A program made the translations under genes and the position numbers. From Solwaraspora sp. WMMD1047 (GTDB taxonomy: Bacteria; Actinomycetota; Actinomycetes; Mycobacteriales; Micromonosporaceae), in assembly GCF_029626155.1 (NCBI RefSeq), contig NZ_JARUBL010000001.1, positions 7,818,816 through 7,882,815 on the forward strand: a stretch of DNA of 64,000 bases, read 5' to 3'. Below the pieces are notes generated by a model, which was not told the DNA's origin, searched no databases, and saw only the letters and a program-made list of their open reading frames with translations. The stretch's first letter is position 1; every line of letters begins with the position of its first letter. Positions 15,732-24,780 of this stretch are shown piece after piece.

Positions 15732-16763
15732 TCAGCCCGGTCGGCCGTAGCTGTGGATCGGGGAGGTGTCGACCTTCTTCATCTTCACCGGTTCGCCCGC
15801 CTGAGGGGCGTGCACCACCCAGCCGTTGCCGACATACATCCCGACGTGATGCAGGTCGGCGTAGTAGAAGACCAGGTCACCGGGGCGCAGGTTGGCCCGG
15901 CTGACACTCGGCACGGCCTGGCGCTGCTTCGCGGCGTTGTGCGGCAGACCCACGCCGGCCTCCGCCCAGGCGGCCAGCATCAGACCGGAGCAGTCGTACG
16001 AGTTCGGCCCGGACGAACCCCAGTAGTAGGGCTTGCCGATCTGGGCACAGGCGAACTTGACGGCGACGCCGGCCTTCCCGCCCGGGTAGGTGGCCGGGCA
16101 GGGCGCCGGCCGCAACGGACCGGCCGACCCGTTGCCGTACGCGGTCAGCCGCATCTCCTGCAACTTGTCCACCTCGGCGTCGATCTGCTTCTTCTTCTTG
16201 GCCAGTTCCGCCTCGGTCTTGGTCAGCTCCGCGACGAGCGCGTCCAGCGGGGCCTTCTCGGCGGCGTACTTGTTCTTGAGCTCGACGACGGTCTGCACGT
16301 CCTGCTGCTGCCGCCGGGCGAACTGGTCCAGCACCGTGAGCTGGTCCATCAGGTTGCTTGGCGAGCCGGTGGCCAGCACCGCGTTCAACGCCGACGCCCG
16401 GTTGTCCTTGTACGCCTCGACGGCGAAGTCGCCGACCCGGTTCATCGCCAGGTCGATCTGCAACTGCAGCGGCTCGATCTTCTTGTTGAGCGCGGCGACC
16501 TGCTTCTTCTTGACGGCCAGGTCCTGGCGGGTGGCGTTGTGCCGTTCGATGATCGGCTCAAGCGAGTTCCACGCCTCGTCGATCTGCTTCTCGATCTCGG
16601 GAACCGATGGCTGGGCGGCGGCCGGGGCGGCGCCGAAGAGGGCGACGGTGAGGCCGGCGACCGTGGCGAGCACGGGTGTGATCAGGGACCAGCGGCGCGG
16701 GCGGGACCGGGCGGCGGCCTGGGCCACCGGAGCGGGTCGCGACCGCGGGGCAGGGGTTGCCAC
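15732..16763 (-). CDS. NlpC/P60 peptidoglycan endopeptidase, riboswitch-controlled copy
   Basis: 343 residues, GTG start with AAGGAG 12 bases upstream. Basic N-terminus and signal/anchor segment about 27-50, then a long coiled coil (about 55-205) as in RipA/PcsB-like hydrolases, then an NlpC/P60 domain: catalytic Cys258 in DCSGLMLAAW, His306 in LHHVGMYVG and a third polar His318 in VVHAP. It cleaves the D-Glu/meso-DAP bond of stem peptides; the coiled coil is thought to restrain the enzyme or dock a partner. Preceded by a c-di-AMP riboswitch, unlike the paralogue downstream on the map at 17103-18128. Confidence 0.94.
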   Translation of the reverse strand: MATPAPRSRPAPVAQAAARSRPRRWSLITPVLATVAGLTVALFGAAPAAAQPSVPEIEKQIDEAWNSLEPIIERHNATRQDLAVKKKQVAALNKKIEPLQLQIDLAMNRVGDFAVEAYKDNRASALNAVLATGSPSNLMDQLTVLDQFARRQQQDVQTVVELKNKYAAEKAPLDALVAELTKTEAELAKKKKQIDAEVDKLQEMRLTAYGNGSAGPLRPAPCPATYPGGKAGVAVKFACAQIGKPYYWGSSGPNSYDCSGLMLAAWAEAGVGLPHNAAKQRQAVPSVSRANLRPGDLVFYYADLHHVGMYVGNGWVVHAPQAGEPVKMKKVDTSPIHSYGRPG

Positions 16764-16787
16764 CGGAGTCGGTACTCCTTCTTCCGT

Positions 16788-16935
16788 GACCGCCTACCGG
16801 GTTAGCTGACGGGTTCGGGCGGGAAGGAAAGCGCCCTACCGCAGGTTCGCGGATTCACCCCGGACTTCGTGGGTCCCCGGTTCGCCTGGCGACGATTCGG
16901 CGGTGTCGAGCCGATGCCGCCCGGCTGGGCGACCT
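16788..16935 (-). promoter_or_regulatory. Cyclic di-AMP (ydaO/yuaA) riboswitch
   Basis: On the minus strand the leader carries the signature blocks of the ydaO aptamer in order: GCCGAATCG (16894-16902), CCGGGGACCCAC (16869-16880), GGGGTGAATCC (16851-16861) and GTCAGCTAACCCGGTAGGCG (16791-16810), ending about 25 bases before the GTG. These match actinobacterial members, which are known to sit upstream of NlpC/P60 and Rpf wall hydrolases and act as c-di-AMP-dependent OFF switches. The 5' boundary is approximate. Confidence 0.9.
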
Positions 16936-16957
16936 GCTGCCGACTCGACGGCACCCC

Positions 16958-16987
16958 AGAGTAGGGAAAGCCGTTATCGCAGCGCAA
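16958..16987 (-). promoter_or_regulatory. Candidate promoter of the riboswitch-NlpC/P60 transcript
   Basis: Minus strand: TTGCGC (16982-16987), 18-base spacer, TACTCT (16958-16963). The -10 surroundings GCTTTCCCTACTCTGGGG closely match the corresponding element of the paralogous gene (AGCTTCCCTATTGTGGGG), so the shared block is probably functional. Confidence 0.42.
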
Positions 16988-17056
16988 CCCTTGATGTCAA
17001 TCGATTCGTTGCGTAGATGGTCGACTGCGGACAGTTGCATTATCCGGCCGGAAAGT

Positions 17057-17091
17057 CCGAAAAGCCCGCCACGGTCGGGCGGGCTTTTCGG
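17057..17091 (-). terminator. Rho-independent terminator downstream of second NlpC/P60 gene
   Basis: Near-perfect 14-bp stem: CCGAAAAGCCCGCC (17057-17070) and GGCGGGCTTTTCGG (17078-17091), loop about 7 bases. Lies 12 bases after the stop of the gene at 17103-18128 and separates it from the riboswitch leader of the next gene. Confidence 0.85.
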
Positions 17092-17102
17092 CTATGGAAC
17101 TT

Positions 17103-18128
17103 TCAGCCGACGCGTTTGAAGCCCGCGATCGGCATTGCGTCGATCTGCTGCATCTGCACCGGTGTCCCGGAGCGCGGCGCGTGCACCATGATGCCGTTTC
17201 CGACATACAGCCCGACGTGGTGCAGGTCACTGTAGAAGAAGACCAGATCTCCCGGTCGAGCATTCGCGCGACTCACCGTACTGCCCTGATTCCACTGCGC
17301 ACCGGTGAAATGTGTCAGCGATACGCCGGCCTTGCCCCACGCGTACTGGGTCAGGCCGGAACAGTCGAACGAACTTGGACCGGTGGCACCCCACACGTAC
17401 GGCTTGCCGATCTGGGCGCACGCGGTCCGCACCGCGACACCGGCCGGTCCGCCGATGTACGTGGCGGGGCAGGGCCCGATCCGCTGTGCCGCGCCGGAGC
17501 CGGTGTAGCCGGCCGCGGTGAGCCGCAACTGCTCCAGCCGCTTCATCTCCGCGTCGATCTGCTTCTTCTTCGCGGCCAGCTCGGCGTCCTGCTTGCGCTG
17601 CTGCTCGATCAGGTCGTCCAGCTTGCGCTTCTCCGCGTCGTACTTGTCGCGGGCCGCGACCACCGCGGCGATCTGCTCCTGCTCGTCGCGAGCCAGCCGG
17701 TCCAGCAGCGCGAGCTGGTCGGTCAGGGTGCTGGCCGAGCCGGTGACCAGCAACGCGTTCAGGTCGGAACCGGGGCCGGTCTTGTAGTAGCGGGACGCGA
17801 GCCGGCTCATCTTGTTCATCGACAGCTCAGCCTGCAGCGCCAGCGGCTCGATCTTCTCCGCCAGGTCGGCGGACTTCTTCTGGTTCGAGCGCAACTGACT
17901 GCGTACCTTGTTGAACTGCTCGATGGTCGGTTCGAGCTGCTCCCACTGCTTGTCGAGCTGCGCCTCGATCTCCTCGATCGAAGGTGCGGCCGTGGCCGGT
18001 GTCGCGGGCAGCAGACCGACACAGACCAGCGCGGCGAGTGCCAGCGCGCCGAAAACGGCGCGGGACCGGCGGGGGCGACCGGCGGGCACAGGATCAGGGG
18101 TACGACGTTGAAAGGGCACAAGTGCCAC
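17103..18128 (-). CDS. NlpC/P60 peptidoglycan endopeptidase, paralogue without riboswitch
   Basis: 341 residues, GTG start with AGGAG about 10 bases upstream; the longer frame to 18674 runs through the opposing gene and is rejected. Signal peptide about 20-48 (AVFGALALAALVCVGLLPATPATA), long coiled coil, and C-terminal NlpC/P60 domain with FDCSGLTQYAW (catalytic Cys), LHHVGLYVG (His) and IMVHAP. Close paralogue of the gene at 15732-16763 with the same domain order, so tandem duplication. It has its own promoter and terminator and no aptamer, so the two enzymes are regulated differently. Confidence 0.93.
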   Translation of the reverse strand: MALVPFQRRTPDPVPAGRPRRSRAVFGALALAALVCVGLLPATPATAAPSIEEIEAQLDKQWEQLEPTIEQFNKVRSQLRSNQKKSADLAEKIEPLALQAELSMNKMSRLASRYYKTGPGSDLNALLVTGSASTLTDQLALLDRLARDEQEQIAAVVAARDKYDAEKRKLDDLIEQQRKQDAELAAKKKQIDAEMKRLEQLRLTAAGYTGSGAAQRIGPCPATYIGGPAGVAVRTACAQIGKPYVWGATGPSSFDCSGLTQYAWGKAGVSLTHFTGAQWNQGSTVSRANARPGDLVFFYSDLHHVGLYVGNGIMVHAPRSGTPVQMQQIDAMPIAGFKRVG

Positions 18129-18209
18129 TGGCAGCGACTCCTCTGTTACCGACCGCGGGCGCCTTTCGGAGGGGGACGAAGGGCGACGTGCCACAGCGGT
18201 CGGTGCCCC

Positions 18210-18238
18210 ACAATAGGGAAGCTTTGATGCCGAATCAA
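18210..18238 (-). promoter_or_regulatory. Candidate promoter of the second NlpC/P60 gene
   Basis: Minus strand: TTGATT (18233-18238), 17-base spacer, TATTGT (18210-18215) within AGCTTCCCTATTGTGGGG, a block shared with the paralogue's promoter. It lies about 80 bases before the GTG, leaving a short leader without aptamer motifs. Confidence 0.5.
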
Positions 18239-18293
18239 GACATCGGATTCCGGTCCTGATGCGGTCTCGTGGCGGCCCGGATACGGTCGGATC

Positions 18294-18968
18294 ATGTCGA
18301 CGCTGACGCTCGCGGAGGAACTGCTGCTGCTCGTCTACAACGACGAGGGAACCGCCGAGCTGAGCAATCCGGCCCTCTCGCACGGGCTCGGCGGCTCGGT
18401 GCTGCTCGACCTGACGCTCGCCGGGCGGGTCGACGTGGCCGACAAGAAGGTGACCGTGACGGACCCGGCCCCGACCGGCGAGCCGCTGCTTGACGACGCG
18501 CTGCGCCGGATCGGCGAGGCGAAGAAGCCGCGCTCGCCGAAGCACTGGGTCAACCGGCTGGGCAACGGCCTGGACGAACGGGTGCTGGACCGGTTGGTTG
18601 ATTCCGGCATCCTGCGCCGCGAGCGGGACAAGGTGCTCTGGGTCTTTCCGCGTACCCGCTATCCGGCCCCGCACGGGGTGCAGCCGCCGGTGGAGACGGA
18701 CCTGCGGCAGCGGCTCGCCGCGGCCGTGACCGGCGACGGACCGGTCGAGCCGCGACTCGCCGCGCTCTGCGGGCTGCTCCGGGCGGTCGGGCTGGACAAG
18801 AAGGTGTTCAGGGACCTGCCCCGGGACCGGGTCAAGGAGCGGCTGACGCGGATCGCCGAGGGCGACTGGGCCAGCGCCGCGACCAAACGCGCCATCGAGG
18901 AGGCGCAGGCCGCGATGATGGTGGCGATCAGCACCGCGACCACCGTCGCCGCGACCAGCAGCAGCTGA
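18294..18968 (+). CDS. GPP34 (GOLPH3/VPS74-like) family phosphoprotein
   Basis: 224 residues. LTLAEELLLLVYNDEGTAEL at the N-terminus, LGGSVLLDLTLAGRVDV, VLWVFPRTRYPAPHGVQP and LAALCGLLRAVGLDKKVF are hallmarks of bacterial GPP34 proteins, homologous to eukaryotic GOLPH3, which binds phosphatidylinositol 4-phosphate at the Golgi. The bacterial role is unknown; many actinomycetes have several copies. The C-terminus is Ala/Thr/Ser-rich and mildly hydrophobic (AAMMVAISTATTVAATSSS), perhaps membrane-associated. Ends 5 bases before the converging Fe-S gene. Confidence 0.88.
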   Translation: MSTLTLAEELLLLVYNDEGTAELSNPALSHGLGGSVLLDLTLAGRVDVADKKVTVTDPAPTGEPLLDDALRRIGEAKKPRSPKHWVNRLGNGLDERVLDRLVDSGILRRERDKVLWVFPRTRYPAPHGVQPPVETDLRQRLAAAVTGDGPVEPRLAALCGLLRAVGLDKKVFRDLPRDRVKERLTRIAEGDWASAATKRAIEEAQAAMMVAISTATTVAATSSS

Positions 18969-18972
18969 GCGG

Positions 18973-21132
18973 CTACGCCTGCGGCTGGACCGACCGGAGC
19001 AGCACCGTCGCCACGTCGACCACCTCGACCTCGCCGTCGGCGCCCTTGCCGGTCACCCCGTCGCCGAGCATCGTGTAGCAGAACGGGCAGCCGACGGCCA
19101 CCGTCTTCGCGCCGGTGGAGATGGCCTCCTCGACCCGTTCGACGTTGATCCGCTTGCCGATGCGCTCCTCCATCCACATCCGGGCACCGCCCGCGCCGCA
19201 GCAGAACGACCGCTCGCTGTTGCGGGGCATCTCGGTGAGGCCGTCGGCCGCCGCGGCCCCGAGCACCTCGCGTGGCGGCGTGAAGACCCGGTTGTGCCGG
19301 CCCAGGTAGCACGGGTCGTGGTAGGTGACGCCGCCGTCCACCGGCTGCACCGGGGTGAGCTTGCCGGTGGCGACCAGGTGGGCCAGCAGCTGGGTGTGGT
19401 GCACCACCTCGAAGTGACCGCCAAGCTCGCCGTACTCGTTGCCCAGGGTGTTGAAGCAGTGCGGGCAGGTCGCGACGATCTTGCGCTTGGTCGGTTCCCG
19501 GTCGCCGAACGCCTCGTTGAGGGTCTCGACGTTCTGCTGGGCGAGCATCTGGAAGACGAACTCGTTGCCGATCCGACGGGCCGGGTCACCGGTGCAGGTC
19601 TCGCCCTCACCGAGGATGGCGAAGTCGACCCCCGCCTCGTGCAGCAGGGTGGCCACCGCCCGGGTGGTCTTCTTCGCCCGGTCCTCGAAGGCGCCCGCGC
19701 AGCCCACCCAGAACAGGTACTCGAAGTCGTCACGCTCACCGACCCGCGGCACCTCGAAGTCCAGCCCTTTGGTCCAGTCCTCGCGGGTGTTCGGCGGGGC
19801 GCCCCATGGGTTGCCCTTGTTCTCCAGGTTGCGCAGCATCACGCCGGCCTCGGACGGGAAGCTCGACTCGATCAGGACCTGGTACCGCCGCATGTCGACG
19901 ATGTGGTCGACGTGCTCGATGTCGACCGGGCACTGCTCCACGCAGGCCCCGCAGGTGGTGCAGGACCAGAGCACGTCCGGGTCGATGATGCCGAGCTCCT
20001 CGGCGCCGCCGATCAGCGGCCGGTCGGCCTCGGCCAACGCCAGCGCGTCGACGCCTGCCAACTGCTCCGCGGTGCCCTTCTCCTCGCCGGTGAGGTCCTT
20101 GCCGCCGCCGGCCAGCAGGTAGGGCGCCTTCGCGTACGCGTGGTCCCGCAGCGACAGCACCAGCAGCTTCGGCGACAGCGGCTTGCCGGTGTTCCAGGCC
20201 GGGCACTGCGACTGGCAGCGGCCGCACTCGGTGCAGGTGGTGAAGTCGAGCAGGCCCTTCCAGGTGAACTGCTCCACCTGGGCGACCCCGAACTGGTCTT
20301 TCTCCGGGTCGGCTTCCTCGAAGTCGAGCGGCTTGCCGCCGATCGTCATCGGCCGCAGCGCGCCGAGCCCGGACTCCGGCCGGCCGGGGTCGCGCTTGAA
20401 GAAGATGTTGAAGAACGCCGCGAACCGGTGCCAGGCCACCCCCATCGTGACGTTCAGGGCGATGACGATCAGCCAGGTCATCGAGATGGCGATCTTGACG
20501 AGGGCGGTGATGCTGACGCCGGCCTCCCAGTCCGGCAGCAGCGCGCCGACCGCGTGGCTGACCGGGGTGCCCCAGGCCGGGTACTCGAAGTGGTCGGTGG
20601 CGACCTTGAAGCCCCGGATCAGGAAGCCGCAGATCAGCACCGCGACGATCACCGCCTCGACGAAGTAGCCCTGCCACATCGTCGAGCCGGTGAACCGGGA
20701 CTTCCGCCCGGCGTCCGCGGGCCGGTTGCGCAACCGGATCCCGATCAGGACCAGAATCCCCACCAGACCGAGTACGCCGATCAGCTCGGTGGCGATGCCG
20801 TAGACCGCCCAGCCGCCGATAATCGGCAGCCCGCCGGTCGGGCTGACGACCTCGAAGTACGCCTCCAGCACCAGCAGCGACAGCACGACGAACGCCACCA
20901 TCACGAACCAGTGCGCGGCGCCCACCACGCTCCACCGCAGCATCCGGGTGTGGCCGAGTGTCTCGGTGAGCATGGTGCGCAGCCGGTTGCCCCGGTCGGT
21001 GAAGCGCGTCGGGTCGGGCTGGCCGAGCCGGATCACGGCCACCATCCGCAACACCGCCCGGGTCGCCAGCCAGACCGCCACCGCGGTGACGGCGGCGGCG
21101 AGGACGGTGGTGACGATCTGGACGCTGCCCAT
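18973..21132 (-). CDS. Membrane-anchored Fe-S oxidoreductase (HdrD/GlpC-like)
   Basis: 719 residues. Five or six hydrophobic segments in residues 1-240 (respiratory nitrate reductase gamma/DUF3483-like) precede two 4Fe-4S motifs (CTECGRCQSQCP and CTTCGACVEQCP, separated by about 100 residues) and two cysteine-rich CCG domains (CPHCFN...; HDPCYLGRHN, FCCGAGGARMW, CPFCYTML). The architecture matches actinobacterial heterodisulfide-reductase-like proteins (M. tuberculosis Rv0338c) thought to move electrons between quinone and cytosolic partners. In M. tuberculosis the homologue lies next to the iniR/iniB region; here an ini-like locus is about 22 kb away. Confidence 0.9.
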   Translation of the reverse strand: MGSVQIVTTVLAAAVTAVAVWLATRAVLRMVAVIRLGQPDPTRFTDRGNRLRTMLTETLGHTRMLRWSVVGAAHWFVMVAFVVLSLLVLEAYFEVVSPTGGLPIIGGWAVYGIATELIGVLGLVGILVLIGIRLRNRPADAGRKSRFTGSTMWQGYFVEAVIVAVLICGFLIRGFKVATDHFEYPAWGTPVSHAVGALLPDWEAGVSITALVKIAISMTWLIVIALNVTMGVAWHRFAAFFNIFFKRDPGRPESGLGALRPMTIGGKPLDFEEADPEKDQFGVAQVEQFTWKGLLDFTTCTECGRCQSQCPAWNTGKPLSPKLLVLSLRDHAYAKAPYLLAGGGKDLTGEEKGTAEQLAGVDALALAEADRPLIGGAEELGIIDPDVLWSCTTCGACVEQCPVDIEHVDHIVDMRRYQVLIESSFPSEAGVMLRNLENKGNPWGAPPNTREDWTKGLDFEVPRVGERDDFEYLFWVGCAGAFEDRAKKTTRAVATLLHEAGVDFAILGEGETCTGDPARRIGNEFVFQMLAQQNVETLNEAFGDREPTKRKIVATCPHCFNTLGNEYGELGGHFEVVHHTQLLAHLVATGKLTPVQPVDGGVTYHDPCYLGRHNRVFTPPREVLGAAAADGLTEMPRNSERSFCCGAGGARMWMEERIGKRINVERVEEAISTGAKTVAVGCPFCYTMLGDGVTGKGADGEVEVVDVATVLLRSVQPQA

Positions 21133-21305
21133 GCCATGGCCTCCCGGTCTGCCGCGGACGTTCGGCTGATCGGTACAGCCTACGCGCTAGCTACCCACCG
21201 GTAACGTGAGTAACGTCGCAGCTCTTCGGGACACCCTAGTGTCCGACGAACCGGCCCTCACCAGCGGCTGGACGCGATGTGACCTGGTCGCGACGGGGCG
21301 GCGGC

Positions 21306-21569
21306 TCAGCGCCAGCGGGAGAGCAGGATCAGCGAGCTGACCATCGCCCCGAACCCGACGAGCAGGTTCCAGTACCCCCAACTCGCCACCGGGTAGGCGG
21401 TCTCGGAGAGGTAGTAGACGACCAGCCAGCCGATGCCGAAAACGATCAAGGACACCGCGGCGATCGGCAGCCAGATGGGACTAGGCTTGCTGGTGGCGGC
21501 GGTCGCCGTCGGTCGGACGTCCGTTGGCGGGGTGTAGACCTTCTTCTTGCGAACCTGCGACTTCGGCAC
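21306..21569 (-). CDS. crgA: Cell division protein CrgA
   Basis: 87 residues from a GTG with AGGAG 7 bases upstream, giving VPKSQVRKKKVYTPP, the canonical CrgA N-terminus (compare PKSKVRKK in mycobacteria). Two transmembrane helices: PIWLPIAAVSLIVFGIGWLV and WNLLVGFGAMVSSLILLS. CrgA recruits PBPs and late divisome proteins and coordinates septation in sporulating actinomycetes. The longer frame adds an unsupported 24-residue extension. Divergent from the DUF881 gene and near pknB, the standard origin-proximal arrangement. Confidence 0.95.
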   Translation of the reverse strand: MPKSQVRKKKVYTPPTDVRPTATAATSKPSPIWLPIAAVSLIVFGIGWLVVYYLSETAYPVASWGYWNLLVGFGAMVSSLILLSRWR

Positions 21570-21801
21570 GACGCTCTCCTGAGGTGGGCGATCCTCGTCC
21601 GGCCTGACAACCAGACGCGGTGGGCGACGGTCCATGGCCAATAATGTTCGAGAGCTAGCGTAGTCGGGCGAACCCGATCAGGCCACGAACGGGGGGAACC
21701 CGGAAGTCCCCGGTACGGGCAGATCGGGACGCTGACGGCAATTGCCCGCTGTCAATGGCATGCTGGGACAGAGCGGCGGAACCTGGGAGGGGGAGGCTTC
21801 G

Positions 21802-22611
21802 GTGGAGTACACGTCCGGCGGCACCTCCTGGCGGCAGGTCGTCCTGCGTGCGCTGCGCGGCCTGCTGCCCCGCCGGTCCGGGTCACGCCGGCCGGGCTGG
21901 TCGGTCGTCGTACCGCTGATCGCCCTCGCCGCCGGCCTGCTCTTCACCACCTCCGCGACCACCGCCGGCGGCACCTCCCTGCGCGAGGACCGTCGACCCG
22001 AGCTGGCCCAACTGATCGAGGACCGGCGCCGGCAACTCACCGCCAGCGAGGAGCGCGCGGCAGCCCTGCGGGCCGAGGTCGAGGCACAGACCGAGGCCCT
22101 GGCCGGCACCGACGAGCCGATCGGCGAGCAGCGCGACCGCGCCGCCGGCAGCCGGCAGGCAGCCGGCTTCACCGAGCTGATCGGTCCCGGTCTGAGCGTC
22201 GAACTCGACGACGCTCCCCGGTACGGCGACGGCCAGGCACCCGACGGGGCCACCAACGACGACCTGGTCGTCCACCAGGGCGACGTGCAGGCCGTCGTGA
22301 ACGCCCTCTGGGCCGGCGGCGCCGAGGCCATGACGATCATGGACGTCCGCGTCCTGGCCACCAGCGCGGTACGCTGCGTGGGGAACACGCTGCTGCTACA
22401 CGGACGGGTCTACTCGCCGCCATTCAAGATCACGGCCATCGGCGACCCCGCCGCGCTGCAACAGGCGCTCAATGACTCCGAGGGGGTCAGGTGGTTCAAG
22501 GACGCCGTGGAGGACTACCAGCTCGGCTACCGCGAGGCGGTGCTGACCGAGGTGCGGATGCCCGCGTTCGACGGCTCCACCGGTCTGCGCTCGGCTGAGG
22601 TGCCCCGATGA
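21802..22611 (+). CDS. DUF881 family membrane protein
   Basis: 269 residues from a GTG preceded by GGGGGAGG at 5 bases; an ATG 11 codons upstream has no site. One transmembrane helix (about 34-54, [20 protein letters not shown]), a short coiled coil (about 65-110), then the DUF881 domain: [44 protein letters not shown] and [20 protein letters not shown]881 proteins (M. tuberculosis Rv0012 is in the same position) are extracytoplasmic with unknown biochemical role, linked genetically to division. Stop overlaps the sortase start (ATGA). Confidence 0.92.
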   Translation: MEYTSGGTSWRQVVLRALRGLLPRRSGSRRPGWSVVVPLIALAAGLLFTTSATTAGGTSLREDRRPELAQLIEDRRRQLTASEERAAALRAEVEAQTEALAGTDEPIGEQRDRAAGSRQAAGFTELIGPGLSVELDDAPRYGDGQAPDGATNDDLVVHQGDVQAVVNALWAGGAEAMTIMDVRVLATSAVRCVGNTLLLHGRVYSPPFKITAIGDPAALQQALNDSEGVRWFKDAVEDYQLGYREAVLTEVRMPAFDGSTGLRSAEVPR

Positions 22612-24473
22612 CCACCGGCTCCAGCGGCCCGGCCGAGCGCCGCAACGGCCGGCACCGCGCCCCGGACCCCGACCAGCCGACCGACGTGATCACACCGGTT
22701 CCCGAGCCGCCGGGACAGCCCGAGCCGCCGGGGCCACCGGCGGGCCAGTGGCCACCGCCGGCCGCCGCCAACCACCCGTCCGCCACACCGCGCCCGTCGC
22801 CCGCCCGGCGTCCGTCACCGACGCCCCGGCCGGCCCCGCCGGCCTGGCCAGCGGCGACCCCCCGGCCCTCCCCGGCTCCCCGACCGTCCCCCGCCCCGCG
22901 GCCCACCCCGCCACCCGACCCGGCCAAACCGGCTCCCCGACCGGCGCCCGGCCCGCGGCCCACGCCGCCATCCGACCTGGCCAGAGAGCCGGCCGCGGCG
23001 GCCTGGCTGTCGCCGCCGGCGACGCCCCCCGCCTCAGCGCCGTGGCCGGCACCGCAGCCGGGCAGACCAACCTCATCCGGGCCACCGGCCAGTCCCCCGC
23101 CCGCCGCCCAGGCGCCTTCGCCCACGGCTGCCCAGCCGGTGGCACAGCCCACGCCTGCCCGGCCAGGGGCACAGTCGCCCACGGCTGCCCGGCCGGGGCC
23201 GTACCCGCCGGCGCCGGGCCGGCCGGGGCCGCATCCGCCTACGCTCGCTCCTCCGGCGCCCCACGCCGAGCCGACGCCGCCCACCGTGGGGCGGCCGGTG
23301 CGGCCGGTGACCGAACCGATGCGACCGGCTCCCGTCCCACCCCGGGCGCCGCTGCCGGGACGCGCCGTTGAACCGCCCACCACGCTGCTCCCCGCCGTGG
23401 CCGACCCCGCCGCCCGGCACGGCGGCGCGCGGTGGCTGGACGACGGCGCGACCGCGCTGATGCCCGCCGTACCGGCGGTAGACGGCACCCGGCCGCCGGT
23501 GACCGGCTCGTCGTGGCGGTCCGACGCCGGATCACCGACCTGGCCACGGACGGACGATGGTGCCACCGCGCTGATTCCGGCGCTCCGCGGACCCGCCGGA
23601 CCGACGGTCGACGGCGGGGCCGGCGGCTCGCGAGCCGATGGAAGCGCGTCAGACAGGCCGGTGCCCGACGGTGCCGACGACGGCGACCCGCCCGGGTCGA
23701 CCGGACGGCGCGGCGAACGGGTGGTCAAGTTGCGACCGGAACGCACCGGTGAGGGTTACAAGAGCGTCTTCTCCGAGCTGACCCGGCCCACCTTCGCGTC
23801 CCGGCTGCGTACCGGCATGCGGGTCAGCGGCGAACTGTTGATCACATTCGGACTCGTGGTGCTCCTCTTCGCCGGGTACGAGATCTGGGGCAAGTCGACG
23901 ATCGTCAACGCCCACCAGGAGGATCTCTCCGCGCAGCTGGAGCAGTCCTGGGAGGACCAGCCCGCGGTGGCGCCCAGCGCGCCCGCCCCCAGCGAGTCGC
24001 CGAGCCCCGCCCCCGTCGTCCAGGGCAAGCCGATCGCCGGCCTCTACATCCCCAAGCTGGACAAGAACTGGATCGTGGTGGAGGGGGTGGAACAGAAGGA
24101 CATCCGGTACGCCCCCGGCCACTACCCGGAGAGCGCGATGCCGGGCCAGGTCGGCAACTTCTCGGTCGCCGGGCACCGCAACCGGGCCACCTTCTGGCGC
24201 CTCGACGAGCTGGACAACGGCGATGCGATCGTGCTGGAGTCCCGCGACGAGTGGTTCGTCTACCAGGTTTCCCAGTCGCGGATCGTCCGCCCGCACCAGA
24301 CCGAGGTGGTGGCGCCGGTGCCCGGCCGGCGGGGGGCGAAGCCGACCAAGGCGATGCTCACCCTGACCACCTGCCATCCGAAGTTCAACAACTACGAGCG
24401 ACTGATCGTGCACGCCGAACTGGTCCGCAGTGAGCCCAAGTCCGGCGGCCGGCCGGCCGAGTTGGGCGGCTGA
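22608..24473 (+). CDS. srtE: Class E sortase with very long proline-rich cytoplasmic region
   Basis: 621 residues. Residues 1-400 are Pro/Ala/Arg/Gly-rich low complexity, followed by one membrane helix ([18 protein letters not shown], about 420-437) and the sortase barrel: [21 protein letters not shown], catalytic His in [11 protein letters not shown], catalytic Cys in [20 protein letters not shown], with Arg in ERLIVHA. Class E sortases anchor LAxTG-type substrates to peptidoglycan in actinobacteria. The cytoplasmic tail is far longer than usual and its repeats may mediate interaction with division proteins. Start ATG overlaps the DUF881 stop. Confidence 0.93.
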   Translation: MTTGSSGPAERRNGRHRAPDPDQPTDVITPVPEPPGQPEPPGPPAGQWPPPAAANHPSATPRPSPARRPSPTPRPAPPAWPAATPRPSPAPRPSPAPRPTPPPDPAKPAPRPAPGPRPTPPSDLAREPAAAAWLSPPATPPASAPWPAPQPGRPTSSGPPASPPPAAQAPSPTAAQPVAQPTPARPGAQSPTAARPGPYPPAPGRPGPHPPTLAPPAPHAEPTPPTVGRPVRPVTEPMRPAPVPPRAPLPGRAVEPPTTLLPAVADPAARHGGARWLDDGATALMPAVPAVDGTRPPVTGSSWRSDAGSPTWPRTDDGATALIPALRGPAGPTVDGGAGGSRADGSASDRPVPDGADDGDPPGSTGRRGERVVKLRPERTGEGYKSVFSELTRPTFASRLRTGMRVSGELLITFGLVVLLFAGYEIWGKSTIVNAHQEDLSAQLEQSWEDQPAVAPSAPAPSESPSPAPVVQGKPIAGLYIPKLDKNWIVVEGVEQKDIRYAPGHYPESAMPGQVGNFSVAGHRNRATFWRLDELDNGDAIVLESRDEWFVYQVSQSRIVRPHQTEVVAPVPGRRGAKPTKAMLTLTTCHPKFNNYERLIVHAELVRSEPKSGGRPAELGG

Positions 24474-24479
24474 CCGACG

Positions 24480-24776
24480 ATGTACGCCTGGATCTGGAGC
24501 AAGCTCCCGTTCGGCCTGCCGGGGAAGCTGGCCGGGTCGCTCCTGCTGACCACCGCCGCCCTGGCCCTGCTCTGGTACGTCGTCTTCCCTTGGGCCGAGC
24601 CGCTGCTGCCGTTCGACGACGTGCAGGTCACCCAGGACTCCGAGGTGCCCGGTGCCCCGGCCGGCGACCCCGGTGTCGACCCGGGCCAGGAGGGTTCCGA
24701 GCCCGCGCCCGACGACCACGACCTGCCGTACGACACCGAGCGCAACGCGACCCCGCCCCCGAGCCCGAGCAGGTGA
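24480..24776 (+). CDS. Small single-pass membrane protein
   Basis: 98 residues. MYAWIWSKLPFGLPGKLAGSLLLTTAALALLWYVVFPWAEPLL gives a short cytosolic start and one transmembrane helix, after which an acidic Pro/Glu/Asp-rich extracellular tail follows. It starts 6 bases after the sortase and ends 4 bases before pabA, so it belongs to the operon. Conserved in position in related actinomycetes; function unknown. Confidence 0.85.
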   Translation: MYAWIWSKLPFGLPGKLAGSLLLTTAALALLWYVVFPWAEPLLPFDDVQVTQDSEVPGAPAGDPGVDPGQEGSEPAPDDHDLPYDTERNATPPPSPSR

Positions 24777-24780
24777 CCCG

